From contig JAJCKG010000008.1 in assembly GCA_020558355.1 (NCBI GenBank), positions 1-64,000 of the forward strand: a DNA stretch of 64,000 nt, given 5' to 3'. The notes under the pieces were generated by a model that was not told the DNA's origin, ran no database searches, and was given only the letters and a program-made list of their open reading frames with translations. This DNA is from a bacterium 210820-DFI.6.37. GTDB lineage: Bacteria > Bacillota > Clostridia > Peptostreptococcales > Anaerovoracaceae. The position numbers and the translations under genes are program-made. Below are positions 53,936-62,747 of the stretch, piece by piece (position 1 is the stretch's first letter; each line of letters opens with the position of its first letter).

Positions 53936-54880
53936 ATGGATTTAACGATTTATCAACTGATCAGCTATTTCTTCATCTACGGATTTCTTGGCTGGTGTAC
54001 AGAGGTCTGCTTTCAGGCCCTGACTAAGGGGAAGCTGGTCAACCGGGGATTTTTAAACGGCGCCATCTGTCCTATCTACGGGGTTGGTGTGGTTCTGGTA
54101 GTCTGGCTGCTGGAGCCGCTGGCCCCTCACGGATCGGTTTTGTTTGCCGGATCGGTTCTTCTTTGTTCCTTCCTGGAATGGCTCACCGGCTTTGTCCTGG
54201 AAAAGCTGTTCCATCAAAAATGGTGGGACTACTCAAAAGAACCCTTTAATATCGGCGGATATGTCTGCCTGCGCTTTTCCCTGATGTGGGGATTTGCCTG
54301 CGTCTTCGTCATATACGTCATTCACCCTACCATCAGCTGGCTTGTCGCCCTTGTTCCCCATACCCTGGGGATTGTGATCCTATCCGGGCTGAGCGTCGCC
54401 TTCCTCATCGATTGCGCGGCCACCGTCAAGATCATAATCGGCTTTAACAAAGAGCTGCGGCGCATCGATGAAGGAGCCGCAAAGCTGCGGGAAATTTCCG
54501 ATGGAATCACAGAAGGGCTATATGAAGGAAGCCTGAAAGCAAAGAGCGGCGCCGAGAAGGCCATAGCGGAAACAGAAGAGCTGAAGGCCCGGGTATCAGA
54601 GGAGGCCGAAGAGCTGAAAGGACGGGCTTCCGAGGAAGCTGCCGAAATACGGCTGAAAGCGGAGCGGGAAAAAGCACAGTTTGTGCTGAAAGCCGAAAAC
54701 GAGAAGCAGGCCATGGAGGACCAGCTGCAAAAGCTGCAGGATGAGCTGGAGCAAAAGCTTACCCGGGGACAAAGACGTCTGCTTAAAGCCTTCCCTGAAA
54801 TGCGTTCCACAAAATACAGGGAGGCCGTTTCAGAAATGAAAGCCCGGCTTGATAAACATATCAAGCAGAACAGGAGATAA
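53936..54880 (+). CDS. Membrane protein of the CmpB (putative ABC-transporter type IV) family with coiled-coil tail
   Basis: A 314-residue protein. The first ~170 residues have five or six TM segments with the PF06541-like phrases YGFLGWCTEVCFQAL, RGFLNGAICPIYGVG, LEWLTGFVLEKLFHQKWWDYS and NIGGYVCLRFSLMWG. Residues ~185-290 are strongly charged and heptad-like, rich in Glu, Lys and Ala, likely a long cytosolic coiled coil. Despite the family name no ABC ATPase is nearby. The ATG at 53936 has AAGGAG four bases upstream; an ATG at 53918 is an alternative. It ends 2 nt before the next gene. Confidence 0.8.
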   Translation: MDLTIYQLISYFFIYGFLGWCTEVCFQALTKGKLVNRGFLNGAICPIYGVGVVLVVWLLEPLAPHGSVLFAGSVLLCSFLEWLTGFVLEKLFHQKWWDYSKEPFNIGGYVCLRFSLMWGFACVFVIYVIHPTISWLVALVPHTLGIVILSGLSVAFLIDCAATVKIIIGFNKELRRIDEGAAKLREISDGITEGLYEGSLKAKSGAEKAIAETEELKARVSEEAEELKGRASEEAAEIRLKAEREKAQFVLKAENEKQAMEDQLQKLQDELEQKLTRGQRRLLKAFPEMRSTKYREAVSEMKARLDKHIKQNRR

Positions 54881-54882
54881 AA

Positions 54883-55746
54883 ATGAAAGTATTTAAAGTT
54901 ATCATTGCGTTGATTTTGTCCTGTGCCCTTTTGTTTACCCAGGGCGTATTAACAGGGACCGTTGCCTGTAATCGTTCTATTTCACAGGATTCTATTACAA
55001 AAGCCATTCAGGACACTAATTTTACCAGCCAGCTTTCAGAAGAAGCGCTGCAAATGTCCAGTCAGATCGCGGATGAGAAAACACAAATCTTTTTAGCTCA
55101 GGCGCTGCAGACCGACGCAGCCTCGGAATTTATGGGAGAATACGCGGCCGCCGCTATTGATTCGGCGCTTCAGGGAAAAGACGCCGCTCAGTTTACAAAG
55201 CAGGATCTTTTGGAGCTGGCAAATGACAGTCTGGATGAGCTGTCCGCCCAGACCGGCGTTCCCGTTTCCGAAAGCCAGAAACAGATGGTCACCGATTATG
55301 TAAATACCAACGGTGACGCTCTGATCCAGGAGATCAACAGCGCGGCCCGGACAGCCAGCAATGACCCGCTTTCCGAAAGCTCCGATCCGGAGCCGCTGAC
55401 TCTGCTCCACACCATTCTGAGCCTGCCGTTCCAGGCGGTTCTTGCCGGAGTCTGCCTGATCCTGGGAATTTTCCTCCTTGCGCTGTTCTGGCGGAGCAAG
55501 CTGGGCTTCATCTGGTGGGCCGTTGTCAGCTTTATCGTGGGCTCCCTCTATCTTTTCATGGGAACCTCCACCGACCTTCTCACCAACTATGTGGAGGAAA
55601 CAGGGGACGGTACAGCCTTTTCCCTGCTGCTGACAAACCTATTCAGCCAGGGCTTTACTTTTGCCGGCATCTGCGGTCTGGCACTTACCGCGGTACTAAC
55701 CGCACTCTGCCTTATCAGCAGAAAGCTGTCCCGCCATACCCTATAG
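54883..55746 (+). CDS. Uncharacterised membrane protein
   Basis: Not recognised. It has 287 residues with an N-terminal hydrophobic segment (5-28, with Cys-29 in GTVACNRS, not a clear lipobox), an extracytoplasmic region to about 175 rich in Gln, Ser and Asp, and three TM segments near 178-200, 206-225 and 245-275. ATG with AGGAGATAAAA directly after the CmpB-family gene, implying a two-gene unit. The hydrophilic domain in front of a three-helix anchor suggests an envelope sensor or assembly factor, unproven. Confidence 0.7.
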   Translation: MKVFKVIIALILSCALLFTQGVLTGTVACNRSISQDSITKAIQDTNFTSQLSEEALQMSSQIADEKTQIFLAQALQTDAASEFMGEYAAAAIDSALQGKDAAQFTKQDLLELANDSLDELSAQTGVPVSESQKQMVTDYVNTNGDALIQEINSAARTASNDPLSESSDPEPLTLLHTILSLPFQAVLAGVCLILGIFLLALFWRSKLGFIWWAVVSFIVGSLYLFMGTSTDLLTNYVEETGDGTAFSLLLTNLFSQGFTFAGICGLALTAVLTALCLISRKLSRHTL

Positions 55747-55750
55747 AAAA

Positions 55751-55804
55751 AAAGGAAGGCGCGGGCGCAAGGTATACGAACCATAAATCCGCCGGCCTTC
55801 CTTT
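55751..55804. terminator. Bidirectional terminator between convergent genes
   Basis: Arms AAAGGAAGGC (55751-55760) and GCCTTCCTTT (55795-55804). Minus-strand T-run CCTTTTTTTC ends the nitrilase transcript; the + strand reading ends in TTTCC. Confidence 0.8.
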
Positions 55805-55821
55805 CCTATAGAAGTCTTTCC

Positions 55822-56820
55822 TTACTCTTCAAATTGAATTTCATCGTAGGACAGAACCCTCTGCTCACCTTCATCTATGATATGAACCGGCTTCTGACGG
55901 CTTGCGTCCACATACAGCTGCATATTTCCCGGAGTTGAATAGTGCCCCGCTGGATCGATAAAATACTTTGCCACCGGAATCAGGCTCAGATCGATGTCCG
56001 CATAGCAAATGCCCTCCGCGTCATGTTCCATTTTCGCGATGATCATCCCGGTCGGGCTGATAATGCGGGTAAACCCATGTCCATACGCCATGGCCTGCTT
56101 CTGTGCGTCATTTTTGCAGCACACCGCTTCCAGCTCCGGAGTCCAGAGCTGACTGGCGCATAAGGTAAAGGTTCCTGTGGCCAGAGCGTAATACTGCGCT
56201 CCAATCGCGCACTGCTCGTCCGCAAAGGAAGCCGAAGGGTCAGGCATGCCGATTGGCCAGGAAGAAACGTGAATCTGCTCGTTTTTCTCTGCCATAGTCG
56301 CCACATTAAATGGAATATAGTGCTCCCAGCACTGCAGACCGCCAAGACGTCCAAACTCAGTATCGAATACCGGCATCATAGACGCGTCGCCATCGCCCCA
56401 TACGGTCATTTCATTTGATGTAGCCTTCATCTTCCGGTGCTTGCCCAGCAGATCCCCGTCCGGGCTGAACCAGAGCTGTGTCAGATACAGACTTCCCCCG
56501 TCTTTTTCCGTAACCGAAACACAGAAGTAAACGCCCGCGTCCTTAGCCGCCTGGGAAAGCTTCGCAACCTGCCTGCTTGGAATTTCAACGGCCTGATCAT
56601 ACAGCTGGCAGAACAGATCCATACCCTGCATCGGGCCGTCAAACCAGATCCACCATGGATATCCTGGAACAACCGCTTCCGGAAAGGCAATCACCTTCGC
56701 TCCCGCTTCCGCCGCTTCCTTTACATACGAGACTACCTTTTCAATGGTCGCGTCCGTATTATTCTGGACCGGAGCCATCTGTACAGCAGCAACCTTAAAT
56801 TGTGTTTGTTTTGCAGTCAT
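55822..56820 (-). CDS. Nitrilase
   Basis: A 332-residue enzyme with the true nitrilase signature. The catalytic Glu is in AFPEAVVPGYPWWIW, the Lys in GKHRKMKATSNE and the Cys in GLQCWEHYIPFN. The CWEH motif separates nitrilases from amidases of the same superfamily, so conversion of an organic nitrile to the acid plus ammonia is expected. The protein probably assembles into the usual oligomers or filaments. ATG with TAGGAGGTAGTT. It follows an SSS symporter by 35 nt, which probably brings in the substrate or a related solute. Confidence 0.93.
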   Translation of the reverse strand: MTAKQTQFKVAAVQMAPVQNNTDATIEKVVSYVKEAAEAGAKVIAFPEAVVPGYPWWIWFDGPMQGMDLFCQLYDQAVEIPSRQVAKLSQAAKDAGVYFCVSVTEKDGGSLYLTQLWFSPDGDLLGKHRKMKATSNEMTVWGDGDASMMPVFDTEFGRLGGLQCWEHYIPFNVATMAEKNEQIHVSSWPIGMPDPSASFADEQCAIGAQYYALATGTFTLCASQLWTPELEAVCCKNDAQKQAMAYGHGFTRIISPTGMIIAKMEHDAEGICYADIDLSLIPVAKYFIDPAGHYSTPGNMQLYVDASRQKPVHIIDEGEQRVLSYDEIQFEE

Positions 56821-56855
56821 AACTACCTCCTAAATTATTATTTATACTAACCTGG

Positions 56856-58238
56856 TCAAGCCTGTCTTTTTTCAAATCCGTATCCCCCGAGGAACATGAC
56901 AAGAATGGGGATTCCAAGGGACGCGGCCATTCCGGCGAACTGATCCCATTGCCCATCCGCGGGCGCGAGAATCCAGACAATAATTCCTCCGATGATTCCA
57001 AGTGAGGTTGCCGGGATGGGCAGATTGCCGAACTTCTTTTTAGACAGCAGTCCCAGAACCAGCGGTCCGCAGGGCGCCGCAAAAAAGATAGCGCAAAAAA
57101 CATCAATAGTCAGAAGGCTGATATCCTCCAGAGAAATAGCCACCAAAGCGCAGAAGACTCCCACCGCAATGGTCATAACCCGTCCAAATACCAGCTTTTC
57201 CTTTTCTGTAGCATTGGGGCGAAGCATTGTGCCATAGTAATCCGTTGTAAAAATCCCAAGCATCCCCATCAGGAAATGCGCGACTGTACTGATCCCGATA
57301 AACGTAATCACCACAGCAAAGACCAGCGCGGTCCCTCCGGAAAACAGGCCGGTAACTTCATCTCCCCTGTTTGCGGAGGCCCATCCCAAATAGACAGAGC
57401 TTATGAGACATATGCTTCCCCACAAAAAAATGCCGCTGAAAAGATACGCCCGCTTCAGCTGACGGGTGTTTTTCGCCATCTTTCCCTTGATATAGTATGC
57501 CGGATCAAAGACAAGCTGTCCAAAACCGATGACAATCGCCATGACAAAATACCGGAAGGCCGGAACCAGCACCGCTTTGGTAAGCCAGCCGCTTCCATCT
57601 CCCATGATCATATCCCGCGTCTGGATCTGGCCTGTGCGTAAGAAAAAAAGAACAAAAAAGAAAAAGCCGCCTAATATAACAAAAAAAGCGATGGTTTCGT
57701 TGGTGAGGAGCCCTTTCATTCCTCCCGCGCAGATAAACACCGCCGCCAGCATGACGCTGAAAAAGGCCACCCATTTAAAGGAGCTTCCAAAGAAAATCTC
57801 CATAACAATCGCAATACCTACAGCCTGTTCGATGAGAACATATGCGGATACAAGAAAGGCAAACATATAAAAGAAAAATTTCGTCTTGCTTCCGTAACGC
57901 TGCCGCAGAAAATCCAGATATGTAACAGCCTTTGGCATCCGCTTTCGGATGCTGCAGAGGACCGGAACAAAGACGGCGAAGGAAATGCAGGCCCCGATCA
58001 CATAACCCAAAGGGCCCCATATCCCATACAAAGTATAAGTTTCCGCCGAGCCAAAAATAGAGGTAGTCCACATCCACGCCGAGAAAACACTGAAAATCAG
58101 CGTTCTGGATCTTGCCTGACCGCCTGCGAAAATCATATTAGAGACGCTGTCAGGATGGACAGCCCCTTTGTTTCTCAAAAACAGGTAAATCAGGCATAAC
58201 AGTATGCCATAACCTGCCAGAATCATAAAGCCGGACAT
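56856..58238 (-). CDS. Sodium:solute symporter (SSS family) A
   Basis: A 460-residue carrier with about 13 TM segments. SSS features are the unwound first helices, the stretch LGWASANRGDEVTGLFSGG and the conserved region AFVVSAYVLIEQAVG. I start at ATG 58238, which has AAGGAG nine bases upstream; the in-frame GTG at 58298 has no RBS. It is the first gene of a two-gene unit with the nitrilase. Members move proline, pantothenate, short-chain acids or sugars with sodium; the solute here is unknown. Confidence 0.88.
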   Translation of the reverse strand: MSGFMILAGYGILLCLIYLFLRNKGAVHPDSVSNMIFAGGQARSRTLIFSVFSAWMWTTSIFGSAETYTLYGIWGPLGYVIGACISFAVFVPVLCSIRKRMPKAVTYLDFLRQRYGSKTKFFFYMFAFLVSAYVLIEQAVGIAIVMEIFFGSSFKWVAFFSVMLAAVFICAGGMKGLLTNETIAFFVILGGFFFFVLFFLRTGQIQTRDMIMGDGSGWLTKAVLVPAFRYFVMAIVIGFGQLVFDPAYYIKGKMAKNTRQLKRAYLFSGIFLWGSICLISSVYLGWASANRGDEVTGLFSGGTALVFAVVITFIGISTVAHFLMGMLGIFTTDYYGTMLRPNATEKEKLVFGRVMTIAVGVFCALVAISLEDISLLTIDVFCAIFFAAPCGPLVLGLLSKKKFGNLPIPATSLGIIGGIIVWILAPADGQWDQFAGMAASLGIPILVMFLGGYGFEKRQA

Positions 58239-58412
58239 GAAACGCTTCTCCTTAGGGTCAAATAAGAGCTTTCTTTCTACAGCGGCAGTTTTTGCCACAT
58301 TGCTATTTTACACTAAATTTACCCGAATGGCTAGTTCAAGTCCAAAGAAGTCATCAGTACCGGCCAGGCAAAGGCGCGGCCCCCGCAAAAGCCTTGCCGA
58401 AAACCTCATAGC

Positions 58413-58450
58413 AAGACGCCCGCGCCGGAAAAATCCAACGCGGGCGTCTT
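58413..58450. terminator. Strong hairpin after the APC permease
   Basis: Perfect 12-bp stem AAGACGCCCGCG/CGCGGGCGTCTT, 40 nt past the APC stop. The + strand continues ATTATG, while the minus strand lacks a T-run. Confidence 0.65.
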
Positions 58451-58489
58451 ATTATGTGAAAACCTTTCTATAAAACCATTCATAAATTA

Positions 58490-59818
58490 TCAGGCGTCGA
58501 TGCCAAGTTCTGGCGGTTCTTCCTTCAGACCCTTGGTCAGAATGAGCAGATAAATGATTCCCGCTACGGTCCACGCGCATCCTAAGATGATCGCGAATCT
58601 GTCAAGGTGTACCAGCAGGTACAGGCAAAGCAGCGCGCCCAGAATCGGGAATACCAAGTACAGAATAAAGCCTTTTAAAGAACGTTCTTTCTGCTTTACA
58701 AAGTATTGCGCGATTACGGAGAGATTAACAAAGAAGAAAGCTACGAACCCACCAAAGTTGATATACGCTGTGGCCTTTGTAACGTCCAGGAAAATTGCGA
58801 ATAACGCAACGATTCCAGTCAGGATGATCGCGTTGATCGGAGTCTTAGTCTTAGGGTTCAGTTTACCGAACAGCTTCTTCGGCAGTACACCGTCTCTTCC
58901 CATGGAATACAGCAGACGCGCGCCGCTGGCCTGGGCTGACAGTCCTGCCGCGAACTGACCCGCAATCGTACCGATCAGGAAGATGCCTCCGAAAATGGAT
59001 GGAGCAACCTGACGGGCGATATCATAGGCAGCGTTGTCCGGATTCGGATAATCAAAGGACGGATGTACCAGATGTGTGAAGTAAGTTACAATAAGGAATA
59101 TTCCGCCGCAGACAAGCAGTGTCAGGATAATGGATCTTGGAATATTCTTTGTCGGGTTAATCGCGTCTTCTGAAAAGGTAGTCAACGCGTCAAATCCCAG
59201 GAAGCAGTAGCAGGCGGCCGCGGCTCCGGCTACTGTATAGCTGAAATCAATATCCGGATTGTAAAACGGTGAAAACGAAGCCAGCGTTCCTTCTCCCATA
59301 CCTTCTGTGATGGCTTTGATGGTGAAAATCAGGAAAGCTACGATGATAACAACCTGAATGGAAACCATTACAAAGTTGATCTTGGTTCCTACTTCGACAC
59401 CAACCATGTTGATTGCGGATGTAACCACGATAAAGCCGATAAGCCATACCCAGGAAGGGACAGCCGGAACAGCCGCGCTGAAATAGGACGCTCCGATGAG
59501 CCAGATTGCCATTGGGAAGAAAACATATCCCAGCAGAACGATCCATCCCGCGATAACGCCAAGCTTGGAGTTAATGGCTTTTCTTGTGTAAGTGTATGTG
59601 GACCCTGCCGCCGGGTACGCCTTGGCCATGTGGCCGTAGCTCAGAGCTGTAAACAGCATAGCGATAACGGCAAAGCAGATGGATCCCGATTCAACGCCGT
59701 GAGAGGCGGTCGCGATGACGCCGTATATGGTGTAAGCGATCATCGGCGTCAGGAAAGCTACACCAAAGATAACCAGGTGATGCAGCTTCATGGTACGTTT
59801 TAAAGTATCATCTTTCAT
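58490..59818 (-). CDS. APC-superfamily amino acid permease
   Basis: A 442-residue, 12-TM carrier. The first helix has the unwound substrate-site phrase VIFGVAFLTPM, followed by AYPAAGSTYTYTRKAINSKLG, ALTTFSEDAINPTKNIPRSI and GSARLLYSMGRDGVLPK-like text, all typical of APC transporters. The substrate is an amino acid or amine, not resolved. ATG 36 nt after the C-N hydrolase stop; the two form one operon from the promoter at 60818-60846. Confidence 0.92.
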   Translation of the reverse strand: MKDDTLKRTMKLHHLVIFGVAFLTPMIAYTIYGVIATASHGVESGSICFAVIAMLFTALSYGHMAKAYPAAGSTYTYTRKAINSKLGVIAGWIVLLGYVFFPMAIWLIGASYFSAAVPAVPSWVWLIGFIVVTSAINMVGVEVGTKINFVMVSIQVVIIVAFLIFTIKAITEGMGEGTLASFSPFYNPDIDFSYTVAGAAAACYCFLGFDALTTFSEDAINPTKNIPRSIILTLLVCGGIFLIVTYFTHLVHPSFDYPNPDNAAYDIARQVAPSIFGGIFLIGTIAGQFAAGLSAQASGARLLYSMGRDGVLPKKLFGKLNPKTKTPINAIILTGIVALFAIFLDVTKATAYINFGGFVAFFFVNLSVIAQYFVKQKERSLKGFILYLVFPILGALLCLYLLVHLDRFAIILGCAWTVAGIIYLLILTKGLKEEPPELGIDA

Positions 59819-59854
59819 ATAAATACCCTTCTTCCTTTATTACTGTTTGTTATC

Positions 59855-60748
59855 TTACAGGAACTTCTTATAGATCTCCGGTCTGTAATCCGGAACGCCG
59901 GTAAGCTCTTTATTTACTGCCAGTCTTCTGGTTGCCAGAGACAGATCGATGGTGGCCATGTGGATCTCTTCCTGTACGTTGTCCTTGTTTCCCGCGTAGT
60001 AGTGCAGGTTTGTTTCGTAGAACGGAGTGATTTTCGGTCCGATCACACAGCTGCCGCCGCCGAAGTAATTGACAATATCTGTTCCAGTCAGGTTGGAGCT
60101 GGCTACATAGATGGTGTTGCATAAAACGCCGTATTCCAATGTCGGAGCGTAATAATCGATAAACGCCTGACGGCTTCCCTCTTTCGGGATCTCCTCGATT
60201 ACCGCTGTCGGGTTCAGATAGAGCCTGGAGCCTTTATATACATAATGCCGCATCAGTTCTGGGAACTGATATGTGTCAAAGCAGATTCCCACGGAAATCG
60301 GGCCCCATGGAGTGTCGAACATAAACGGGTCTTCCCCTTTTTCACACCAGATGCTCTCTGTTTCAAACGGATGCATCTTCTGATAAGCCCCGATGACCCC
60401 TTCCGGTCCGATGGCTACCGCGGAATTATATAAAACCGCGTCTGGAGTGTCCTCTTTCTTTTCCGCCATTCCGAAGACTGTGTAGATCCCGTATTTTTTC
60501 GTGATCTCCGCCAGCGCGCCGCAGGACGGGCCGTTTATCGTCTCGGCTGTCGCGATTTTCTCTTCCTGAGAAATGTTTTCGTCTACATAGTAGTCGTACC
60601 CATACAGGCACAGTTCCGGAAACAGAACCAGGTCCGCTCCGCGCTTTGCCGCAGCTTCTGTAAAGCCGCACATTCTGGAGAGATTGCTTTCTTTGTTTGC
60701 CGCATCAACTCTGAAGTTCACGACAGCGACTGTAATAATATCTTTCAT
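59855..60748 (-). CDS. Carbon-nitrogen hydrolase
   Basis: A 297-residue nitrilase-superfamily enzyme with Glu in VLFPELCLYGYD, Lys in IGAYQKMHPFET and Cys in VGICFDTYQFPEL. The FDTYQFPE context fits amidase or N-carbamoyl-type hydrolases, not nitrilases. It differs clearly from the other two hydrolases of the window. ATG with CGGAGGAAAACGGTATT. First gene of an operon with an APC permease, so the permease likely imports an amide-bearing amino acid or amine for hydrolysis. Confidence 0.88.
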   Translation of the reverse strand: MKDIITVAVVNFRVDAANKESNLSRMCGFTEAAAKRGADLVLFPELCLYGYDYYVDENISQEEKIATAETINGPSCGALAEITKKYGIYTVFGMAEKKEDTPDAVLYNSAVAIGPEGVIGAYQKMHPFETESIWCEKGEDPFMFDTPWGPISVGICFDTYQFPELMRHYVYKGSRLYLNPTAVIEEIPKEGSRQAFIDYYAPTLEYGVLCNTIYVASSNLTGTDIVNYFGGGSCVIGPKITPFYETNLHYYAGNKDNVQEEIHMATIDLSLATRRLAVNKELTGVPDYRPEIYKKFL

Positions 60749-60817
60749 AATACCGTTTTCCTCCGTTAGTGTGACATGATAATTATATTTTGTTGTTCAT
60801 TATTGTACAACACCGTC

Positions 60818-60846
60818 ATTTTAGTACAACGTTATTTCTTTGTCAA
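60818..60846 (-). promoter_or_regulatory. Promoter of the C-N hydrolase/APC operon with repeated GTTGTAC
   Basis: Minus strand TTGACA (60841-60846), 17-nt spacer, TAAAAT (60818-60823). GTTGTAC occurs twice, once in the spacer and once just downstream; the downstream copy continues into an imperfect GTTGT...ACAAC palindrome. A GntR-like repressor site is possible; no matching regulator gene is adjacent. Confidence 0.75.
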
Positions 60847-60905
60847 TCCTTATTCTTGAATTTTCTTAAAAATCTATGAAGTTTTTTTCTTTACGAACAA
60901 AAAAA

Positions 60906-60942
60906 CTGCTGATTCTACAGGATGAAACTGTAAAATCAGCAG
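60906..60942 (-). terminator. Terminator of SSS symporter B
   Basis: Stem CTGCTGATT/AATCAGCAG continued by TACAG/CTGTA with a 7-nt loop. On the minus strand seven T follow, 16 nt past the stop. Confidence 0.9.
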
Positions 60943-60958
60943 CTTTCGTTTTTAACGC

Positions 60959-62404
60959 TTACGCTCTTTTATATAGCGTTTCCTTTCTCAGATCCGGCCC
61001 ACAGGCGGCATCTTTGCTTCCAGGCAGTGAAAAAACACAGCTGATCAGCAGGTTCAGCGCCATTCCGACGCAGATCTCCAGGGGACCGGCTTCAATCAAT
61101 CCCACCGCGATGGCCGCCACATACAGACTGCCTGCCAGCATTCCCAGCAGGATCCCTCTGGTAGAAGACCGCTTTGTGAACCAGCCGAGAAAATATCCGG
61201 GCACCAATATGACCGATGTCATTCCGATTCCGGTCAGCCAGAGATACAGAATATCGCTGATATTGATGGCAAAGGCAAAAGCCACCGCTCCCGTAACGAC
61301 TACAAACACTCTTGTAAAAAAAATCAGTTCCTTATCATCCGCGTCTTTAATGATAAACCGCTTGATAATATCCTCGGAAACAAGAATGCCCGACGCCAAA
61401 AGAAACGAGTCGGCGGAAGACATGATGGCCGCCAGCAGTCCTACCAGGATCAAAAAGATCCATTTGGAGTTTGCCATATTGAAAATAAAATTATAGAGAA
61501 TCGCGCCGGCATCTTCCGCCCCGCTGAAAATCGCTCTCTGGAAGACACCCAGATAAGTGATCATCACCAGCATAATCAGGGTAATGACCAGCGGAATCAT
61601 AAATCCCCATCTGGCTGTTTTCTCTCCCTTGCTGGCGTAGATTCGCTCCCAGTTAGTCTGATCGTTCATCAGGAAAAACAGCCCAAAAGCGGCAATATAC
61701 AAAAGGATCTCATACCACTGCATATCGGTGGCAAAAAGACTGAGGTTTTTCAGGGAGCCCTCCATATGATAAAAGGATTCTACCGCGTGAATCCCGCCCG
61801 CGAATTTGAGGGAGATAACGATGAGAATCACCAGTCCGACGGTCTGCAGGATCCCCTGAAACACATCTGTCACAGCGACGCCCCAAAGACCGCTCAGCAC
61901 GGTGTAGGAAATCACCACCAGGAAAACCAGCAGCAGCGCCAGGTTCCAGTTGATTCCAAAGACAAACGTAATCAGATAGGAAAGCGCGCTGAACTGCATG
62001 GCGATCATCGTTACATTGCGGATCAGCAGCGCTGCCGCCACCGGAATCCGCACCGCTTCCCTATACTCCGGATACCGCATAGCAAAAAAGCCGGTAATGC
62101 TTTTCAGCCCCAGCTTTCGAATCTTTCCGATAAAGAAGAGCGCGAAAAACAGTTCTACAATACAGGACATGGCTATGATCCAGTACTGGCTGGCTCCGTA
62201 TTCATAGCTCCGGCCTACCAGCCCTATGATGGTCCCTCCGCCGATCCAGGTTCCCAGATAGGTAAACAGTACAAAACCGATACTGAGCGATCTGCCGCAG
62301 TACCCGTACTCTTCAAAGGAATTAAGCGCCTTTTTGATCAGAAAGGCACTCAAAACAAACAATATTATGATATACGCGATTACAAAATAAAAAGAATTGA
62401 TCAT
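60959..62404 (-). CDS. Sodium:solute symporter (SSS family) B
   Basis: A 481-residue carrier with 13 predicted TM segments and typical SSS text (GTWIGGGTIIGLVGRSYEYG in the first helices, VVISYTVLSGLWGVAVTDVFQ, MLGVFQ-like and AAIMSSADSFLLASGILVSEDI near helix 8). The A-x-SSADS stretch is the sodium-site signature. ATG at 62404 lies 6 nt after the small HTH gene with hardly any SD, so it is probably translated by coupling to that gene. Substrate unknown. Confidence 0.9.
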   Translation of the reverse strand: MINSFYFVIAYIIILFVLSAFLIKKALNSFEEYGYCGRSLSIGFVLFTYLGTWIGGGTIIGLVGRSYEYGASQYWIIAMSCIVELFFALFFIGKIRKLGLKSITGFFAMRYPEYREAVRIPVAAALLIRNVTMIAMQFSALSYLITFVFGINWNLALLLVFLVVISYTVLSGLWGVAVTDVFQGILQTVGLVILIVISLKFAGGIHAVESFYHMEGSLKNLSLFATDMQWYEILLYIAAFGLFFLMNDQTNWERIYASKGEKTARWGFMIPLVITLIMLVMITYLGVFQRAIFSGAEDAGAILYNFIFNMANSKWIFLILVGLLAAIMSSADSFLLASGILVSEDIIKRFIIKDADDKELIFFTRVFVVVTGAVAFAFAINISDILYLWLTGIGMTSVILVPGYFLGWFTKRSSTRGILLGMLAGSLYVAAIAVGLIEAGPLEICVGMALNLLISCVFSLPGSKDAACGPDLRKETLYKRA

Positions 62405-62410
62405 TAGTTA

Positions 62411-62596
62411 TTATTTGGTTTCTGACATACTCTTGCTTTTTACCCATTCTACAACTTCATCCTGATCAAATCGGATGTTTTTTCCCAGCTTGATAAAAGG
62501 CATGCCTTTCTTTTTCAGGTTGTAAATTGTAGTTCTGGTGACCTGCAGCATTTCAGCGACATCTTCTACGGTTAAGAACTTAATATCGGAAGACAT
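62411..62596 (-). CDS. Excisionase/MerR-type HTH protein
   Basis: A 61-residue DNA-binding protein of the helix-turn-helix_17 (excisionase-like) type: LTVEDVAEMLQVTRTTIYNLKKKGMPFIKLGKNIRF. No recombinase is nearby, so it probably acts as a small regulator of the symporter it is coupled to. ATG with AAGGAGGTGACAAA, one of the best RBSs in the window. Confidence 0.88.
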   Translation of the reverse strand: MSSDIKFLTVEDVAEMLQVTRTTIYNLKKKGMPFIKLGKNIRFDQDEVVEWVKSKSMSETK

Positions 62597-62693
62597 TTTG
62601 TCACCTCCTTGATTATATATTATCGGTTATTATCATCTACTATTGTATAAAAAACCTTCCAAATAATCAAGGGGTGTTTTTTGCCCGGTATGT

Positions 62694-62721
62694 GGTATAA
62701 TGAAAGCACAAACTTTATACC
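62694..62721 (+). promoter_or_regulatory. Extended -10 and inverted repeat upstream of the MerR gene
   Basis: TGGTATAAT (extended -10; TATAAT at 62696-62701) overlaps the left arm of GGTATAA-14-TTATACC (62694-62721). The RBS AAGGAGCATTTT follows. Confidence 0.55.
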
Positions 62722-62747
62722 AACCACAAACTTTTAAGGAGCATTTT

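Noticed and set aside
62411..62596. Excisionase of an integrated element
   Set aside because: No integrase, attachment-site repeat or phage genes are nearby, and it is coupled to a symporter gene, so a local regulator is more likely.
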